Positions 33,731-45,622 of a DNA stretch of 64,000 nt are shown one piece after another. Origin of the DNA: Allomyces macrogynus ATCC 38327 (Eukaryota; Blastocladiomycota; Blastocladiomycetes; Blastocladiales; Blastocladiaceae). Each line of letters opens with the position of its first letter. Position 1 is the first letter of the stretch. The notes under the pieces were generated by a model. That model was not told the origin of the DNA. It was given only the letters and a program-made list of their open reading frames with translations, and did not search any database. The stretch lies in contig GG745336.1 in the NCBI GenBank assembly GCA_000151295.1, forward strand, positions 261,967-325,966, given 5' to 3'. The translations under genes and the position numbers were made by a program.

Positions 33731-34822
33731 TCACGCTGACGACGTGCACCCAGCGCCCGCCGCGCTTTCAAAAATCGACTCAAACGGCAAGTCCTTGGAC
33801 GGTTGCAACCAGTTCTTGGCGTCGTACTCGCGCGCACCGTCGACGACATGAAACGTGTAAATGTACCGCGACTTGGGCGACGTGTTGGCCGACGACGCGT
33901 GCACGACCCCGCCGTGAATCAGGACGAGCGTGCCGGCATCCACCTCACCCACGACATAGTGATCCTTTGGAATCGACGCGAGGTTGTCGGTACCCTCAAA
34001 CGTGGTCCCGGCGTTCTTGCCCGACGGGTCGACGCGCACAAACCGTTTCGTGATCGGGTGCGTCTTGTGCGACCTGGGCACAAACGTCAGGCACCCGTTG
34101 CTCACGCGGCAGTCTTCGAGCGCAAACCAGAACCCGACCGCCGACGGCGGATTGGTGTAGAGGAACGTCGAGTCCTGGTGCGGCGGCACTTCGCCGCCAA
34201 TCTCGGGCTGCTTGAAGATGGCCATGCTCTGCAGGATCACGGGCTTGATAAAGTCGAGCTTGCGCGCGATCGTGGCAATGGCCGGACGGTGCGAGAAGGC
34301 CTTGAATTTCGGGTCGAGGACGTGCAGGGCATGACCGATCTTGTTGATGGCGCGCGTCTTGGGCTTGGTCAGCTTGCCCTGCGCGTCGAATGCGCCCTCC
34401 TCGAAGAAGAACCGGATCTTGTCGTTCGAGTTCAAAAAGTACTCGTCGCCGACGTGCTTGTCGCCGTTGTGCGGGGTGGAGCAGATGCGCGGCGCATCGT
34501 CAGCCACGATTCTCAACGTCGAAGAGGCAAAAGAGAGCACAGCAAACCCACTTCACCACCGGTGCTAAACCGCGTCATCGGGTGCGTAGACAGGTCCATT
34601 TCCTCGAGTAGCTCGTCGCTGCGCTGCTTGAGAGCGGCCGCATCTTCCTTGGAAAAGAAGTTGGGGATAATCAGGTAGCCCTGGTCCAGAAACTGTTGCG
34701 TTGCCGCATCGTAAAGCGTCAGTCGCCATCATGTTTGGGTCGGTGAGAGTGACGGCGTGCATGCTAACCTGCTGCTTCATCGCGTCGGTAAACTCGAACG
34801 GCGGTGGCTCTTGCGCTGTCAT
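33731..34822 (-). CDS. Phytanoyl-CoA dioxygenase family protein, PHYHD1-like
   Basis: Fe(II)/2-oxoglutarate oxygenase of the PHYHD1 type. Exon 1 (34822-34769) is MTAQEPPPFEFTDAMKQQ; exon 2 starts at 34692 with FLDQGYLIIPNFFSKEDAAA and runs through LLEEMDLSTHPMTRFSTG. The last exon (from about 34510 to 33731) has SNDKIRFFFEEGAFD, INKIGHALHVLDPKFKAF and VILQSMAIFKQPEIGGEVPP, directly followed by the iron motif HQD, then FVPRSHKTHP and the second iron His in LVLIHGGVVHASS. NWLQPSKDLPFES closes the domain, as in animal PHYHD1. The exact second splice junction near 34510-34560 is unresolved. The C-terminus (TSSA) is not a peroxisome signal. The substrate is unknown. Confidence 0.88.
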
Positions 34823-35128
34823 TGTTGCTGGTTGTTGCGACGGGTGCGATGGAAAGAACGAAGTGAGGCCAATGTCGGTCAAGGAGAGAGGGCGTCAAAG
34901 ACGCGTCTGTCGATAACAGCATTTTGAGTCGGCAAGTGCGCCACGAGAAATGGACCAGAACAACACCCTGGCGATACGATCAAAACGCAAATGAGGAACA
35001 AAACGGCATCAAAATTCATTCCACGACCACCATTTCCAACGCGCAACGACCAGACGACCCCGTGCTCGTCATCGGAACGCTTCCATCCGAGCGTCAGGCG
35101 CCTTTGACACGCAACGCAACCACTCGTC

Positions 35129-35591
35129 TTAGATGAGCAGCTTCTCAATGTTCTGCTTGATCGTGTTGATCTGTGGGACCAGGTCAGACGCAGCGTTGGT
35201 CGTGACCGACGCGGCAATCACCGACCGGCTCACACCGCAGGCACGGCCGAGCGCCACCTTGGACGGGACAAAGACGTAGGGCACGTTCTTGTCCTCGCAA
35301 AGCAGTGGCAGGTGGAGCAAAATCTCAATCGGCTCAGCGTCAGCGGCCATGACAATAAATTCGGAGATGCCGCGGTTGAGCGTCTTGGTCGCCTCGTTGG
35401 CGCCCTTCTTGAGCTGCTTATAGTGTGACGCCTGCTGCACCAGGTCGAGAATCGTCGTCGTCAGCGTCGCGTCAGCGAGCGGGAAGGCCTTGGGGTTGGG
35501 GGTCGACTAGAAATCGAATGGCGTGTGGGGACCGTGGTTAGCGGTCGTGGATCACGGCGAGGTCGTTCAAGGGCGGGCAGCAACTCACCAT
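35129..35591 (-). CDS. SNU13: SNU13/15.5K snRNP and snoRNP protein
   Basis: L7Ae-family protein that binds kink-turns in U4 snRNA and box C/D snoRNAs. The coding part of exon 1 (35591-35589) is just the ATG, directly followed by the donor GTGAGT. An 82-nt intron (35507-35588) ends in CTAG, and exon 2 (35506-35129) continues [15 protein letters not shown]. The joined protein is 126 residues, the same length as yeast Snu13. The RNA-binding block [40 protein letters not shown], and [16 protein letters not shown] are nearly invariant. It ends KQNIEKLLI. Confidence 0.96.
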
Positions 35592-35940
35592 TCTTGCGAG
35601 TGAAAAAATGGTTGAGCTCGACGAGTTGTTGGCTGCAGAGGATTTGGACCAAGATGGAGCGGAGAGGAGAGGCAACCACGACTGTGTTGACATGGTCAGG
35701 TGCTTCAGATGGATGCGTTGCTGTGACGCTCCGGGGCGCCAAGGCCAATAACCAAGAACAACCAACGCTGATTTTATCTCGGCCCGCTTTGCCTGCGAAG
35801 TTGCGGCCCTCCTGTTTGTGCCGATCCTTTGTTCTCGCTGCAACGCAACAGCCAAGCACCGTTTGGATCAAGACTGTCAAGTGGACCTCAACGTTTGACC
35901 AGGCGCGAATCCCGGCCACAAGCACGACCACCACACGACA

Positions 35941-38457
35941 ATGATTCGCTTTTTTGCTCGCCCGCCGGCGACCGCCCGCCGCCCGGCGATTTGCCACCGC
36001 ACGGCGATTTGCCACCGCACGGCGCGCCCTGTCGACCGACCTTTTCGTCTACTCGCCGAGTGTGCGCGCGGCTCTCGACGCGCACAAGCCCGTCGTCGCG
36101 CTTGAATCGACAATTATCTCGCACGGCATGCCGTTCCCGCAAAATGTGGAGACGGCGCGCGTCGTCGAGGATATTATTCGCTCCGAGGGCGCCGAGCCGG
36201 CGACCATTGCGATTCTGGACGGCGCGATTCATGTCGGACTCACGGATGCAGAAATGGCCGCGTTTGGCCAGCTTGGCCGTGATCGAGTGAGCAAGACGTC
36301 CCGCCGCGATTTTGCTGCGGTGCGTGGTTGACGAGTGGATGGTTGATGGGACCAGATATTGACGGAGTGGTCTGTAGGTGTTGGCGCGTGGTGGGAGTGG
36401 CGGGACCACGGTCAGTGGGACGATGTTGGTCGCTGACAAGGCTGGGATTGACGGTGCGGTTGCATTTCACTAATGATTGATTCATATCCATGTCCTCTTA
36501 CCTGACTGTCGTTCTGATGTTTTTAGTGTTCACGACGGGCGGGATTGGCGGCGTGCACCGCGGCGCCGAGGAGACCATGGACATTAGTGCCGATTTGACC
36601 GAGCTTGTGCGTGCTCTATTGGTGCACCCAGGTGGAGAGACCTGATACTGACCTGAATTGCTCTGTAGGGCAGGACTCCGGTCGCTGTCGTGTGCGCGGG
36701 CGTCAAGAGCATTCTTGACATTCCCAAGACGCTCGAGTACCTTGTACGTTTCTTCCGCACTCGCTCGCACCGATCTCCCTATACTGCTTACTCAAATGCC
36801 GCATCTTGCGAAACCAGGAAACCCAAGGCGTGACCGTGACGACGCACGGGCCGACCTCCGACTTCCCTGCCTTCTACACGCCGCGCAGCGGACTCAAGTC
36901 GCCCAACCACTCGCCGACCATTGACGAGTGCGCGGCCATCATTTACGCCAACAAGCAACTGCAGCTGCGGTCCGGTGTTGTTGTCGCCGTCCCGATTCCT
37001 GAACAGCATGGCGCGTCGTCGGCGCTGATCCAGAGCGCGATCGACCAGGCGCTCGCCGAGCCGTGGCGCGAGGGATTGGCGGCGTGACGCGACCCCGTTC
37101 CTCTCGCGCCGTCGCCGAGCTGACCCGGGGCAAGTCGCTCGCGGCCAATATTGAGCTGATCAAGAACAATGCGCACGTCGGTGGCAAGATTGCGGTGCGG
37201 TTGGCGGAAATGAAGCGCGCTGCGCGTGACCGAGCGGCCAAGTCGACGGTGCACAGTTTGGGCGTGCCTGGCGCAACCGCGGCGTCGGCGACGGTCACCG
37301 CGCCTAAGGACCCCCGCGTCACGCTCGATCTGAACGCCAAGGTAGCTGCCGCCCAGGAAAAGCGACCGATTGTCGTCGGCGGTCTCGCGCTCGACGTGAC
37401 GAGCACGCTCGCGACCAAGGACCTGCAGCTGCACTCGTCGTTCCCTGGCCACATCCAGCAAACGGCCGGTGGGGTCGGGCGCAACGTGGCCGAGGCCATG
37501 CACCGGCTCGGCACGAACCCGCTCCTCGTGTCGGCCGTCGGCGACGACTTTGCCGGCAAGACGCTGCTCGACATGGTCGCGGCCGCGGACATGGACACGT
37601 CGGGTATTATCATGATGCCGCACCAGCGCACTGCCGTCTACAATGCCGTGCACACGAGCGACGGCCAGCTCGCGACGGCCGTGGCCGACATGGACGTCCT
37701 AACCCGGTTTGCGCTGCCGCAAGTGCGCGTGCCGCTGAACCCGTCGGTCGTGGTCGTTGACGGGAACGTGAACTCGGCCACGTTCCACGAGGCTGTTGCG
37801 CTCGGCGCCCAGGCCAATGTGCCCGTTGTCTTTGAGCCCACGTCGGTCCCGAAAGCGACTGCTTTGCCGTGGTTCCGCGCCAAGGGGATCACACACACCA
37901 CGCCGAATCTCGTCGAGCTCGGCGCCATGGCCGAGATCATGGCCGACAAGTATCCGGAGAAAGTGGACCGGCTGAACCGCACGCAGTGGGGCACGCTCGG
38001 GTCCGTACGGATTCCGCCGTTCATTGAGCAAGCGATTCTGTCGCCCGCCGTCCTGCTCGCGCTGCAAGTCCCGACAGTTGTTGTCAAGTGCGGCAAGGAC
38101 GGAATTGTCGTGGTGCGGCGCCTGTCGGACACCGACCTGGATTATCTCGACACGCGCGCGGGTGCACAGGCGCTGAGGGACGATGTGTGGTCGTGGGCGA
38201 CGATCGTCGTGTCGGAGAAGAGGACACCCGAGTACACGGTCGCGTGGGCGCGCCCTGGGACACCAGTGAATCCCATCAACGTTACGGGTGCTGGAGATAC
38301 GTTGGTTGGCACGCTTGCGGCTGGGTTGCTGATGGCCGGTAAGCAGTGGCCCGTGCTGCCGAGCGTGATTCGTGCGGCGCGGCGGGCAGCTGAAATGACG
38401 CTCTTGAGCGAGTTTGCTGTCCCCCCGAAACTGTCGCGCAGTCGCGTTGGGTTGTAA
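35941..38457 (+). CDS. Pseudouridine-5'-phosphate glycosidase / PfkB kinase fusion
   Basis: Bifunctional pseudouridine catabolism enzyme: the PsuG half splits pseudouridine 5'-phosphate into uracil and ribose 5-phosphate, and the PfkB half should phosphorylate pseudouridine. Exons are 35941-36319, 36378-36453, 36527-36606, 36669-36743 and 36818-38457, all joined in phase. PsuG motifs are [70 protein letters not shown] and [18 protein letters not shown]. PfkB motifs are [18 protein letters not shown] and [19 protein letters not shown], with the catalytic Asp. The Arg-rich N-terminus, with a repeated RRFATA unit, looks like a mitochondrial presequence. It is in frame only if one T of the T6 run at 35950-35955 is dropped. 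A second one-base break is near 37062. Confidence 0.88.
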
Positions 38458-38739
38458 ACCATGACGTCGGGGATGTGAAGAATGAATCGGTCTGCCATGA
38501 GCTGTCCGTTCGCTTTTTGCTCTCGTTCCATTATTTCGTGTTGTGGCCCCTGATTGAAACGGTTTTTCTCTCTTGTTTGGCTTGAACCGGACCCATCCTG
38601 CCTCCAGACACCACAAAAATAGTCGATTGCCATCATTTTCGAAAATGTTGCCGAGGGCAGGGTGAATGGCCAACACCATTCCTCGATTCATCGGCGCCAT
38701 GACCACGTCTGACGCTGGATGCTGAAGAAAGATACAAAA

Positions 38740-38916
38740 ATCGCCAGCACTCGAAGAGCTAGGCGCTACTTGGTGGCTGCGCTGGAGCGGATGCCAGTTC
38801 GTGCATCATCCTGGCGTCGATTGAAGATCTCCATTTTCTTGGGGTACAAACACCCATCTCGCGAAATTCGTGAGCAGCTGGCGGCGCGGTTTGATGTGGT
38901 TGACCGCAGCGCGTGA
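38740..38916 (+). pseudogene. LRR family C-terminal fragment
   Basis: About 50 residues, LVAALERMPVRASSWRR then REQLAARFDVVDRSA, align with the C-terminus of broken copy G at 40630-40724 (AALLERMPVRKSFWRRM). Nothing upstream (38460-38740) matches. It is an isolated tail. Confidence 0.6.
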
Positions 38917-39315
38917 TGTGATTTTGCCCTGAATGGAAGCGAGGTTGGTCTTGACATGCAGAATGGTCCTTTGTCTCGTCACGAATCAACTTGGTGCTGG
39001 CCCTGCCCGCCCAGCATCGTCTCTAGCTGTAAAATTGCTTTTGCTGCATCGTAACAATCTGCCTGAGAACAAACCCGCGAGGATAAGTGACAGAATTTCA
39101 AGTTGCATCTACTTTCTTAGCACTCGCAAGCTCAGAACCCCAAGCAATCCCCGAACCAGGAGCACATGATTCGCATAGAAACCATCAATGGATCGTTATT
39201 CAGCTCGTGGCGAAACAGATCGCCCCATAGAAGCAGCCCCAAGATGGTCATCAGACACCCATAGCAGAGCAGCTGCAAGGGAGACGTCATGCCACGACGC
39301 CGCCAATAATCAGAT

Positions 39316-40724
39316 ATGGGCCACGTGGCAACCAGCACTCACTTTCGCGAAACAATGGGCTCACGATGGGCGTCGTATGCACTCCTGTTTGACCTTTTCT
39401 CATTCAATATGGCTCCCCTCTGGCCCAAATCCGATAACCGCCGGACCTCCAGCATCTTGGCGGTAGCTGTTTCCAGCACTTGGTCTCTCTTGCATGTCCC
39501 CATTACGCAGATTCGCGCGTTTACGGTCGACGGGGAGATGGGGGCGATGGAAGAGGACCCGATTGTCATGCCGCCGCGCTGTCAGAAGTTCTACGTGGGC
39601 ACTCTGGAAACGTGGGGCGACATCATGCTCACGCCGACTTTGATCCAACCCCATTTGTTCAACTTGATCGTGGATTCCTCGCACCTTGACGCGTTTTCCG
39701 AATGGATCCCGCAGGCCTTTCGCAAGCTGAGCGTGACTGACGTGATGGACTTTGACAATGGAATGCCGGTCTCTGCCTTCGTTGCGTGCTTGCCACAGAT
39801 CATCACGTCGCTTGGTCTTCTCCATGGAGACGGACGGGATTCCTGAGCAAGAGCATGTAGCTCTTGCCAAATTGATTCGTCGTCTTCCCTCTTTGAACGA
39901 CCTTGGTCTGGGAGTCGGGTCTCGATGTTGTTCTCCGTGCGTTGCCACGCAACGAAATTCTGGCGCTCCATTTGGATATGAAGTCATCCAATGATGCTGC
40001 ACGGGACCTCAAGGCTGTGGCCCGCATCGCGGCCAGTTTCCCAGCCACGGTCGCCCATTCACGATTGAAGCCAAGAATTTGAACAACAAGCACGTGTGTA
40101 CGCTCGTTGCTCCTCCTCCGCGTGCGACGGACAAGTTGGATGTGTTCTTCTCCGATTGGACCGCTGCGATGTGCCGCGATATACCCTTGGCGTCGACATT
40201 GCGCGAGCTCACGGTGACGTTTTACACGGTGGAAAGTGATGATCTTGCGTTGATTTTTGCTCGGCTTCCGGAAATGCTTGAGTCGCTCCATGTCGGTGGT
40301 TGGTTGGGTGGGCGCCAAAGTCGACATTCGCGTGCATGCTCTAGCGCGCAATATGCCGCCCCGTCTCAAGTCGCTCCAGCTCTCGCGATGCGGCCTTGTG
40401 TCGTCTGACCTCGATGCTCTCAACCCGGTGTGGCCCTCGACCGTGCGCGACCTCAGTCTCCAGGACAACTGGTGCGAACGTGGCCCAATCGGCTTGCCTC
40501 ATGGGCTCCAGACACTCAATCTGCGTTCGAATCCACTGCGCGACGAGACTGCACGCACGTGGGTCATGAAGCTGCCGACGCGCCTGCACTCGCTCGATGT
40601 CAATGGTGATGCGCTGGGTCCGAACATGGTGGCGGCACTGCTAGAGCGGATGCCGGTGCGGAAGTCGTTCTGGCGTCGGATGAGGTTTGCGGCGTACCTG
40701 CGGCACGACAGCCCCATATCGTGA
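39316..40724 (+). pseudogene. LRR family member G, frame broken
   Basis: LRR-type sequence spread over several frames. A first open part to 39846 contains RKLSVTDVMDFDNGMP. A second frame has LIRRLPSLNDLGLGV and, near 39920, LDVVLRALPRNEILALHLDM. A third (about 40160-40300) has STLRELTVTFYTVESDDLAL. The last (from about 40335) has MPPRLKSLQLSRCGLVSSDL and LQTLNLRSNPLRDETARTW, ending AALLERMPVRKSFWRRM. At least three frame changes and no splice sites support decay. The closest relative is the second half of copy H (LDAVMHALPRHGFPSFSLEL). It ends close to the second N gap. Confidence 0.65.
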
Positions 40725-40733
40725 GCAGCTGGG

Positions 40734-40887
40734 NNNNNNNNNNNNNNNNNNNNNNNNNNNNNNNNNNNNNNNNNNNNNNNNNNNNNNNNNNNNNNNNNNN
40801 NNNNNNNNNNNNNNNNNNNNNNNNNNNNNNNNNNNNNNNNNNNNNNNNNNNNNNNNNNNNNNNNNNNNNNNNNNNNNNNNNNNNNNN
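40734..40887. other. Assembly gap (N)
   Basis: 154 undetermined bases just after broken LRR copy G. Confidence 1.
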
Positions 40888-41660
40888 CAGTCAAGTAGCG
40901 AATCGTTGTTGACGAGAACGGCACGCCATGCCTGGTGGAACAATCTTGCGAGGCGGCTCGCTCGTTTCGTCAGTTTCACCCAACAAGAAGAACATTGGAG
41001 GCCGCGAGAGCCATTCTGGGCCACGGATATGCAGGCTCTGATTATCGAATGCAATACAACCAGCATCTTGATTTCCAAATGCTCGTTGGATCGTCCACGC
41101 CCCGCAAACTCGTGTATCATGTTCGATCAAGCAATAATCGGTTGCCACGTCGCACAACTGCGAAGTGCGCTGGCGTGTGGCAATTGGGCGCGACGTGTGC
41201 GCGCTGGACAAGGTCACGCTTGGGGGTCACAACCGTGTCATGATTTGGACCTTGATCAGAGGCCAAGACTTGAGTATTGAGTCGAAGAGCAGGAAGACTG
41301 GCATCAGAACGGACGTGTTTGCAGCAAGTTGTGGTGAGGCTGTCGTCCTTGCTGATGGTCGCCATTTTCGATTCTGGTGCCATTCAAAGATGAGAACGCC
41401 AACGCACCTTGGAGAAACGATGCAGAGAACAAAAAGTATCGAGGTGACGACAAATGAATGGTTGCGCTGGCCACAGACGCAGGAGGATGGATAGCTTTGG
41501 TAGCTCAATCTCACTTTCGACAAAGCAGATGTGCGACACCTGGCAAACGTCTCGCTGTCTGTGCTTGCGTCGAGACTGAGTCACTGATGCGTGATGATGC
41601 TTCTCGTTTCTTGCTGTCCTGTGTTCGTCTTTCCGCCCGGCGCACCGCGAAATCTTTTTT
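40888..41660. other. Gene-free stretch between gap and foldback element
   Basis: No supported gene or repeat. Short open frames have no recognisable motif. Confidence 0.4.
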
Positions 41661-42887
41661 CTCCACCGCCAAATCACGATATCCCACTTACCACGCCACA
41701 CAGGCATACCGCGTTCTCCACCTCCCAGCAACACACACGCGTACCAGATCCCCCACCTCCCACGCCACACGGGTATGCCAGCTTCCCCACCTCCCAGCAT
41801 CACACACACGGACCAGATTTCACACCTCTCGAGTAATTCGCAACCGTCAGGCTCCCCACCTCTCACGCATGCAAAAACGTCGTGTTCCCCACCGCTGCAA
41901 ATCACTTGAACAATCCAGGTTTTCCACTGCCCACATACAATGGCTTGTCCAGAATCTCCACCGCTTACCCCCAACAACAAACTTTTTCATGATAACACGT
42001 GCATACCTTTGTCGAACATTTTGCATGGCATGGAATAATGACAAGGGAGCCGTACAACCGAAACTGATTTTGGCCTGCTGCTGACAGAATGCCTGCAGGT
42101 GGAACAACACCAGTGGGGCCAACTGTTACCCCTTCAATTATCGTGGGCGCAATGGGTGCTGCGCTTGATATTTTTGGGGCCATGAGAACAGTGAGAGCAG
42201 GGGTGGCAAACGTTCGAGCTGGGCGGCCTGGGCCTTTTCAGTTGGCTTGATTTACTTGTGAAGCCATGTTGATTCAGCGAACTCTGCTCAAAGGGACTCT
42301 TTCTGCTTCTGCGTTGCACTGAGCACAGATCGTGGGGGTATATATTGTATTTTCAACAACGGACTTGATTGAACTGAGCTGGTAAACATGGGACGTGGTT
42401 CATTTCTCTGATGTGGGTGGCCAGGACTGACACACCGAAAAACGGAGAAGCGGCGCGCCAAGTGTGGCGGGAGTATTGAATAAATACTATTGAAAATGAG
42501 CGAGGGGGTGACGCATGTTGTAAACGGAAAATGGCATTGTGGAGTGAAATTTCTATCTTGTACATAGAAGCTCTTGGGAGTGAGCAGTGGAGATTCTGGA
42601 CAAACCATTGTGTGTGGGCGGCGGAAAACCTGGATTGTTCAAGTGATTTGCAGCGGTGGGGAACACGACGTTTTTGCGTGTGTGAGAGGTGGGGAGCCTG
42701 ACGGTTGCGAATTACTCAAGAGGTGTGAATTCTGGTCCGTGTGTGTGATGCTGGGAGGTGGGGAAGCTGGCATACCCGTGTGGCGTGGAAGGTGGGGGAT
42801 CTGGTACGCGTGTGTGTTGCTGGGAGGTGGAGAACTCGGTATGCCTGTGTGGCGTGGTAAGTGGGATATCGTGATTTGGTGGTGGAG
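41661..42887. mobile_element. Non-autonomous foldback (MITE-like) element with about 310-bp arms
   Basis: The left arm (about 41661-41975) and the right arm (about 42580-42887) are near-identical inverted copies. Read outward from the centre they give the same string of residues in all frames for about 100 codons, with only a few differences. Each arm contains repeated GGAGGTGGGGA/GTGGCGTGG-type units roughly 30-70 bp apart. The spacer of about 600 bp (41976-42579) has no transposase; it has an AT-rich spot, GGGGGTATATATTG, near 42333-42346. Arm identity is higher than in the Tc1/mariner-like element, so it should be recent or gene-converted. No target duplication is evident. Confidence 0.75.
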
Positions 42888-43064
42888 ATTATGGTACGCC
42901 CTGTGACACCTGTGAGCGCCGATGCTCGTCAATCTTCATCCACTCCTGTTGGCCGCGCCTGGTCTGAACGATTGTCAAGGAAGCTGCAACTAACCGCCCG
43001 ACGACCACCAGCAACCACCGGCAGTACAGAAGGCATTGAAATATCCTCGCAAGAACCGATAACC

Positions 43065-45252
43065 ATGCTTGACACGCTGCCGCTCGAGCTTATGCTGATC
43101 GTGTGCAAGCACTTACTCAACTGCGCGCACAGTCTGCCGCAGCAATGGCCCTCCCGCGAAGCCAGCGCAAGCCTCGCTCAGCTCGCGCGTGTCGCGCCCA
43201 GCTGTTATGTGCCGGCCATGACTACGGCCGTGCGCTACGCCAACCTCTTCTGCCTCGTCAAGCCGAACCCCGACCTGCCCGGCGCATGGATTGTAATTAA
43301 TGAACGGCTTCTGTGCACGCACGACCTCGCCGTGTGCATTGATCTGGACCTTCTCGCGCCACGCGCCACTGACAAGCACGGCGTTGCTCGGCCACCCATG
43401 TACCTTGTTGTTGGTGGCTCGTTCAAGGATGGCATTCCGGCGCGCATGGCAATCCCGGTCCCCGCTATGACCATTCGGTACATGAAAGTCGTCTTTTCCA
43501 CCTGGCTGTTTGACTATGTGGTCCCACCACATCTCACGGCGCTCACACTTGAGGGATGTCGGCTCGAAATGTTCCATGTCAAACTGCTCGCTACCCACCT
43601 GCCTCCCACTTTGCGCCGACTGTGGCTCGACGCCATTCAAATCAACTCCAGGGACTTGGGCACCCTCTTGCGCCAGATTCCAGCTGGCGTGCGCGACCTG
43701 GCCATCGTTGACATGCATCTTGACGACTAGACGGCCGAAATCCTTGCCAGGCGTTCCCGCTGGCGCTGACGCTGACGCATTTGCGACTCGCACCAATGCG
43801 AATGACAAATGTTGGGTTCATGACCGTGATTTCCGCCTTGCCTGCCGACCAGCTCGAGTCGCTCGGCTTTTGAAGCCGCCAGCAGCACACACCTGCGGCC
43901 TTGTCGGCACTCGCGGCTTGAATCGCGCGTACGACGCGACTTGCCCATCTGACGCTCGAAAATGCCCTTCCATTCAAATCACCGTACACGATCGATGTGG
44001 TTCTTGGCGCACTGCCCACGACGGACGGATGGGATGTGGTGCTGTGATGAGGGAGGAGGGTGAGTGGTCATGACAATCCTCTTTTTGGCGGAGAAAGCGA
44101 GCGAAGCGGGGAGAATATTGTGCATACGAAGATGGTATTTCTTTGGTGTCGCCTTGCATGCGCGCTCGCGCTGGAAGTGTGGTAGTCTGAGCCGGATGCA
44201 GGCCGGATAAGAGCCAGATGTGAGCCGGATGTGAGCCGGATCCCCACGCTCATTTCGCAAGTTGACGTTGTTTGACATGATTGACATGATGATGGGAAGC
44301 TGGTTGCCGCCCCCCTTGAACGCATGCCATTGACCATCGCGTCGCTGAAGAGTATGTGCCATATCTCGCGTGAGATCCCCGAGCGAGAACATGCAGGCAT
44401 TCCCAATCTGATTCAACGATTGCCCCCCTTGAACCATCTCAACCTTGCAGTTGATTACGGGCTCACTGGGCTCGATGCGGTCATGCACGCATTGCCGCGT
44501 CATGGATTCCCGTCGTTTTCATTGGAATTACAGTCATCCAACGATTCTGCCAAGGAGAGCGCAGCAGTGGCGCGTCTTGTGCCCACTCTCCCAACTACGG
44601 TCTGTTCTCTGTTCGTTAAACTTTGGCGGCAGTCGCCTGAATGCCGATCTCGCTCGTCATTATTCTGTTTCGTTGCCGCGTGCAACGGAACGGCGGCGCG
44701 TCCTTTTTGTTGAGTTGACTGAAACCATGTGCCACGAGCAGCCCTTGATGCCAGCGCTGCACGATCTCCGTTTGGAATTTTGCCCCATGAGCAGCAATGG
44801 CCTCACTGATTTTGTCTGGTCTCCCTCGCACGCTTCAGACCCTGAACGGAAGTGGGTAGGTGGACGTTGATACTCTCGATGGACTTGTGTTCGCACTCTT
44901 GCGCTCAATATACCGCCACGGCTCACGTCGCTTCGGCTCTGGCCTCAGACACTGCTCGCCTTGGGCTTGTCGTTCAACCCTTGCGATCGCGGCCCCCATG
45001 GGCCTCCCTGATGGCCTCCAAAAACTCGACCTGCACTCGAACCCGCTGTGCGACGAGGTTGCGCGCACGTGGGTCATGATGCTGCCGACAAGTCTGCGCC
45101 TTTGCGCCTTGGACGGCAAGCTGTCTGGTGTTAACATGGCCACTGCCCTGATGGACCGGACGCCAGTGCAAGAGTCTTCGTGCCGCCGGATGCAGAAGAA
45201 TTGTGGGAAAAGTGTCCGCACTATGCTCAGTTGGCGGAGCGTTTCGATTTGA
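43065..45252 (+). pseudogene. LRR family member(s) H, broken; first 221 codons open
   Basis: ATG 43065 opens 221 codons with an F-box-like start (LDTLPLELMLIVCKHLLN) and LRR-like parts (LTALTLEGCRLEMFHVKLLA, LRRLWLDAIQINSRDLGTLL), then TAG at 43728-43730. LRR homology continues in other frames (LTLTHLRLAPMRMTNVGFM at about 43770) with further stops to about 44040. A short insert with repeated GAGCCGGATGT words lies at 44190-44242. From about 44320 a second part resumes (LIQRLPPLNHLNLAV, LDAVMHALPRHGFPSFSLEL) and ends with a tail related to copy G (RTWVMMLPTSLRLCALDG). It could be one long pseudogene with an insertion or two adjacent relics. The first 221 codons might still make a short F-box-like protein. 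Confidence 0.6.
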
Positions 45253-45622
45253 GCTTTGATTTGCGTGATTATGCTTGACAGTCTGGCAGACTTGGACGTG
45301 GGCGGCAGACGTGGGTGGTAGACGTGTCGGATGGGAAAAATATGCAGGGTGACGTTTAGTGCCTTTGCTGGGTAAAAAGCCCAGGAAGAGTCTCAATTTG
45401 ATGCGACATCAGCGTTGCGTCTGTTTGTCCATGCCTCAGAACTATTCGTGGTCTTCATGGACGCTGCGTCCCGTCGGAGATCTCGGGCGAGGGCGTCCAA
45501 CAATGCGTCCAGCTGAAATGCTCGCAGCTGTTCTTGCCGGTGATCCTTGAACCGACGTCCAGCTCTCGTCTCCTCTCTTGCTGCATCCTCCACAACATCT
45601 GACATTCAACTTCAAAATCACC

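Noticed and set aside
35978..36030. CRISPR-like short repeat (24-bp duplicate)
   Set aside because: Only two copies, tandem, inside the coding presequence of a eukaryotic gene.
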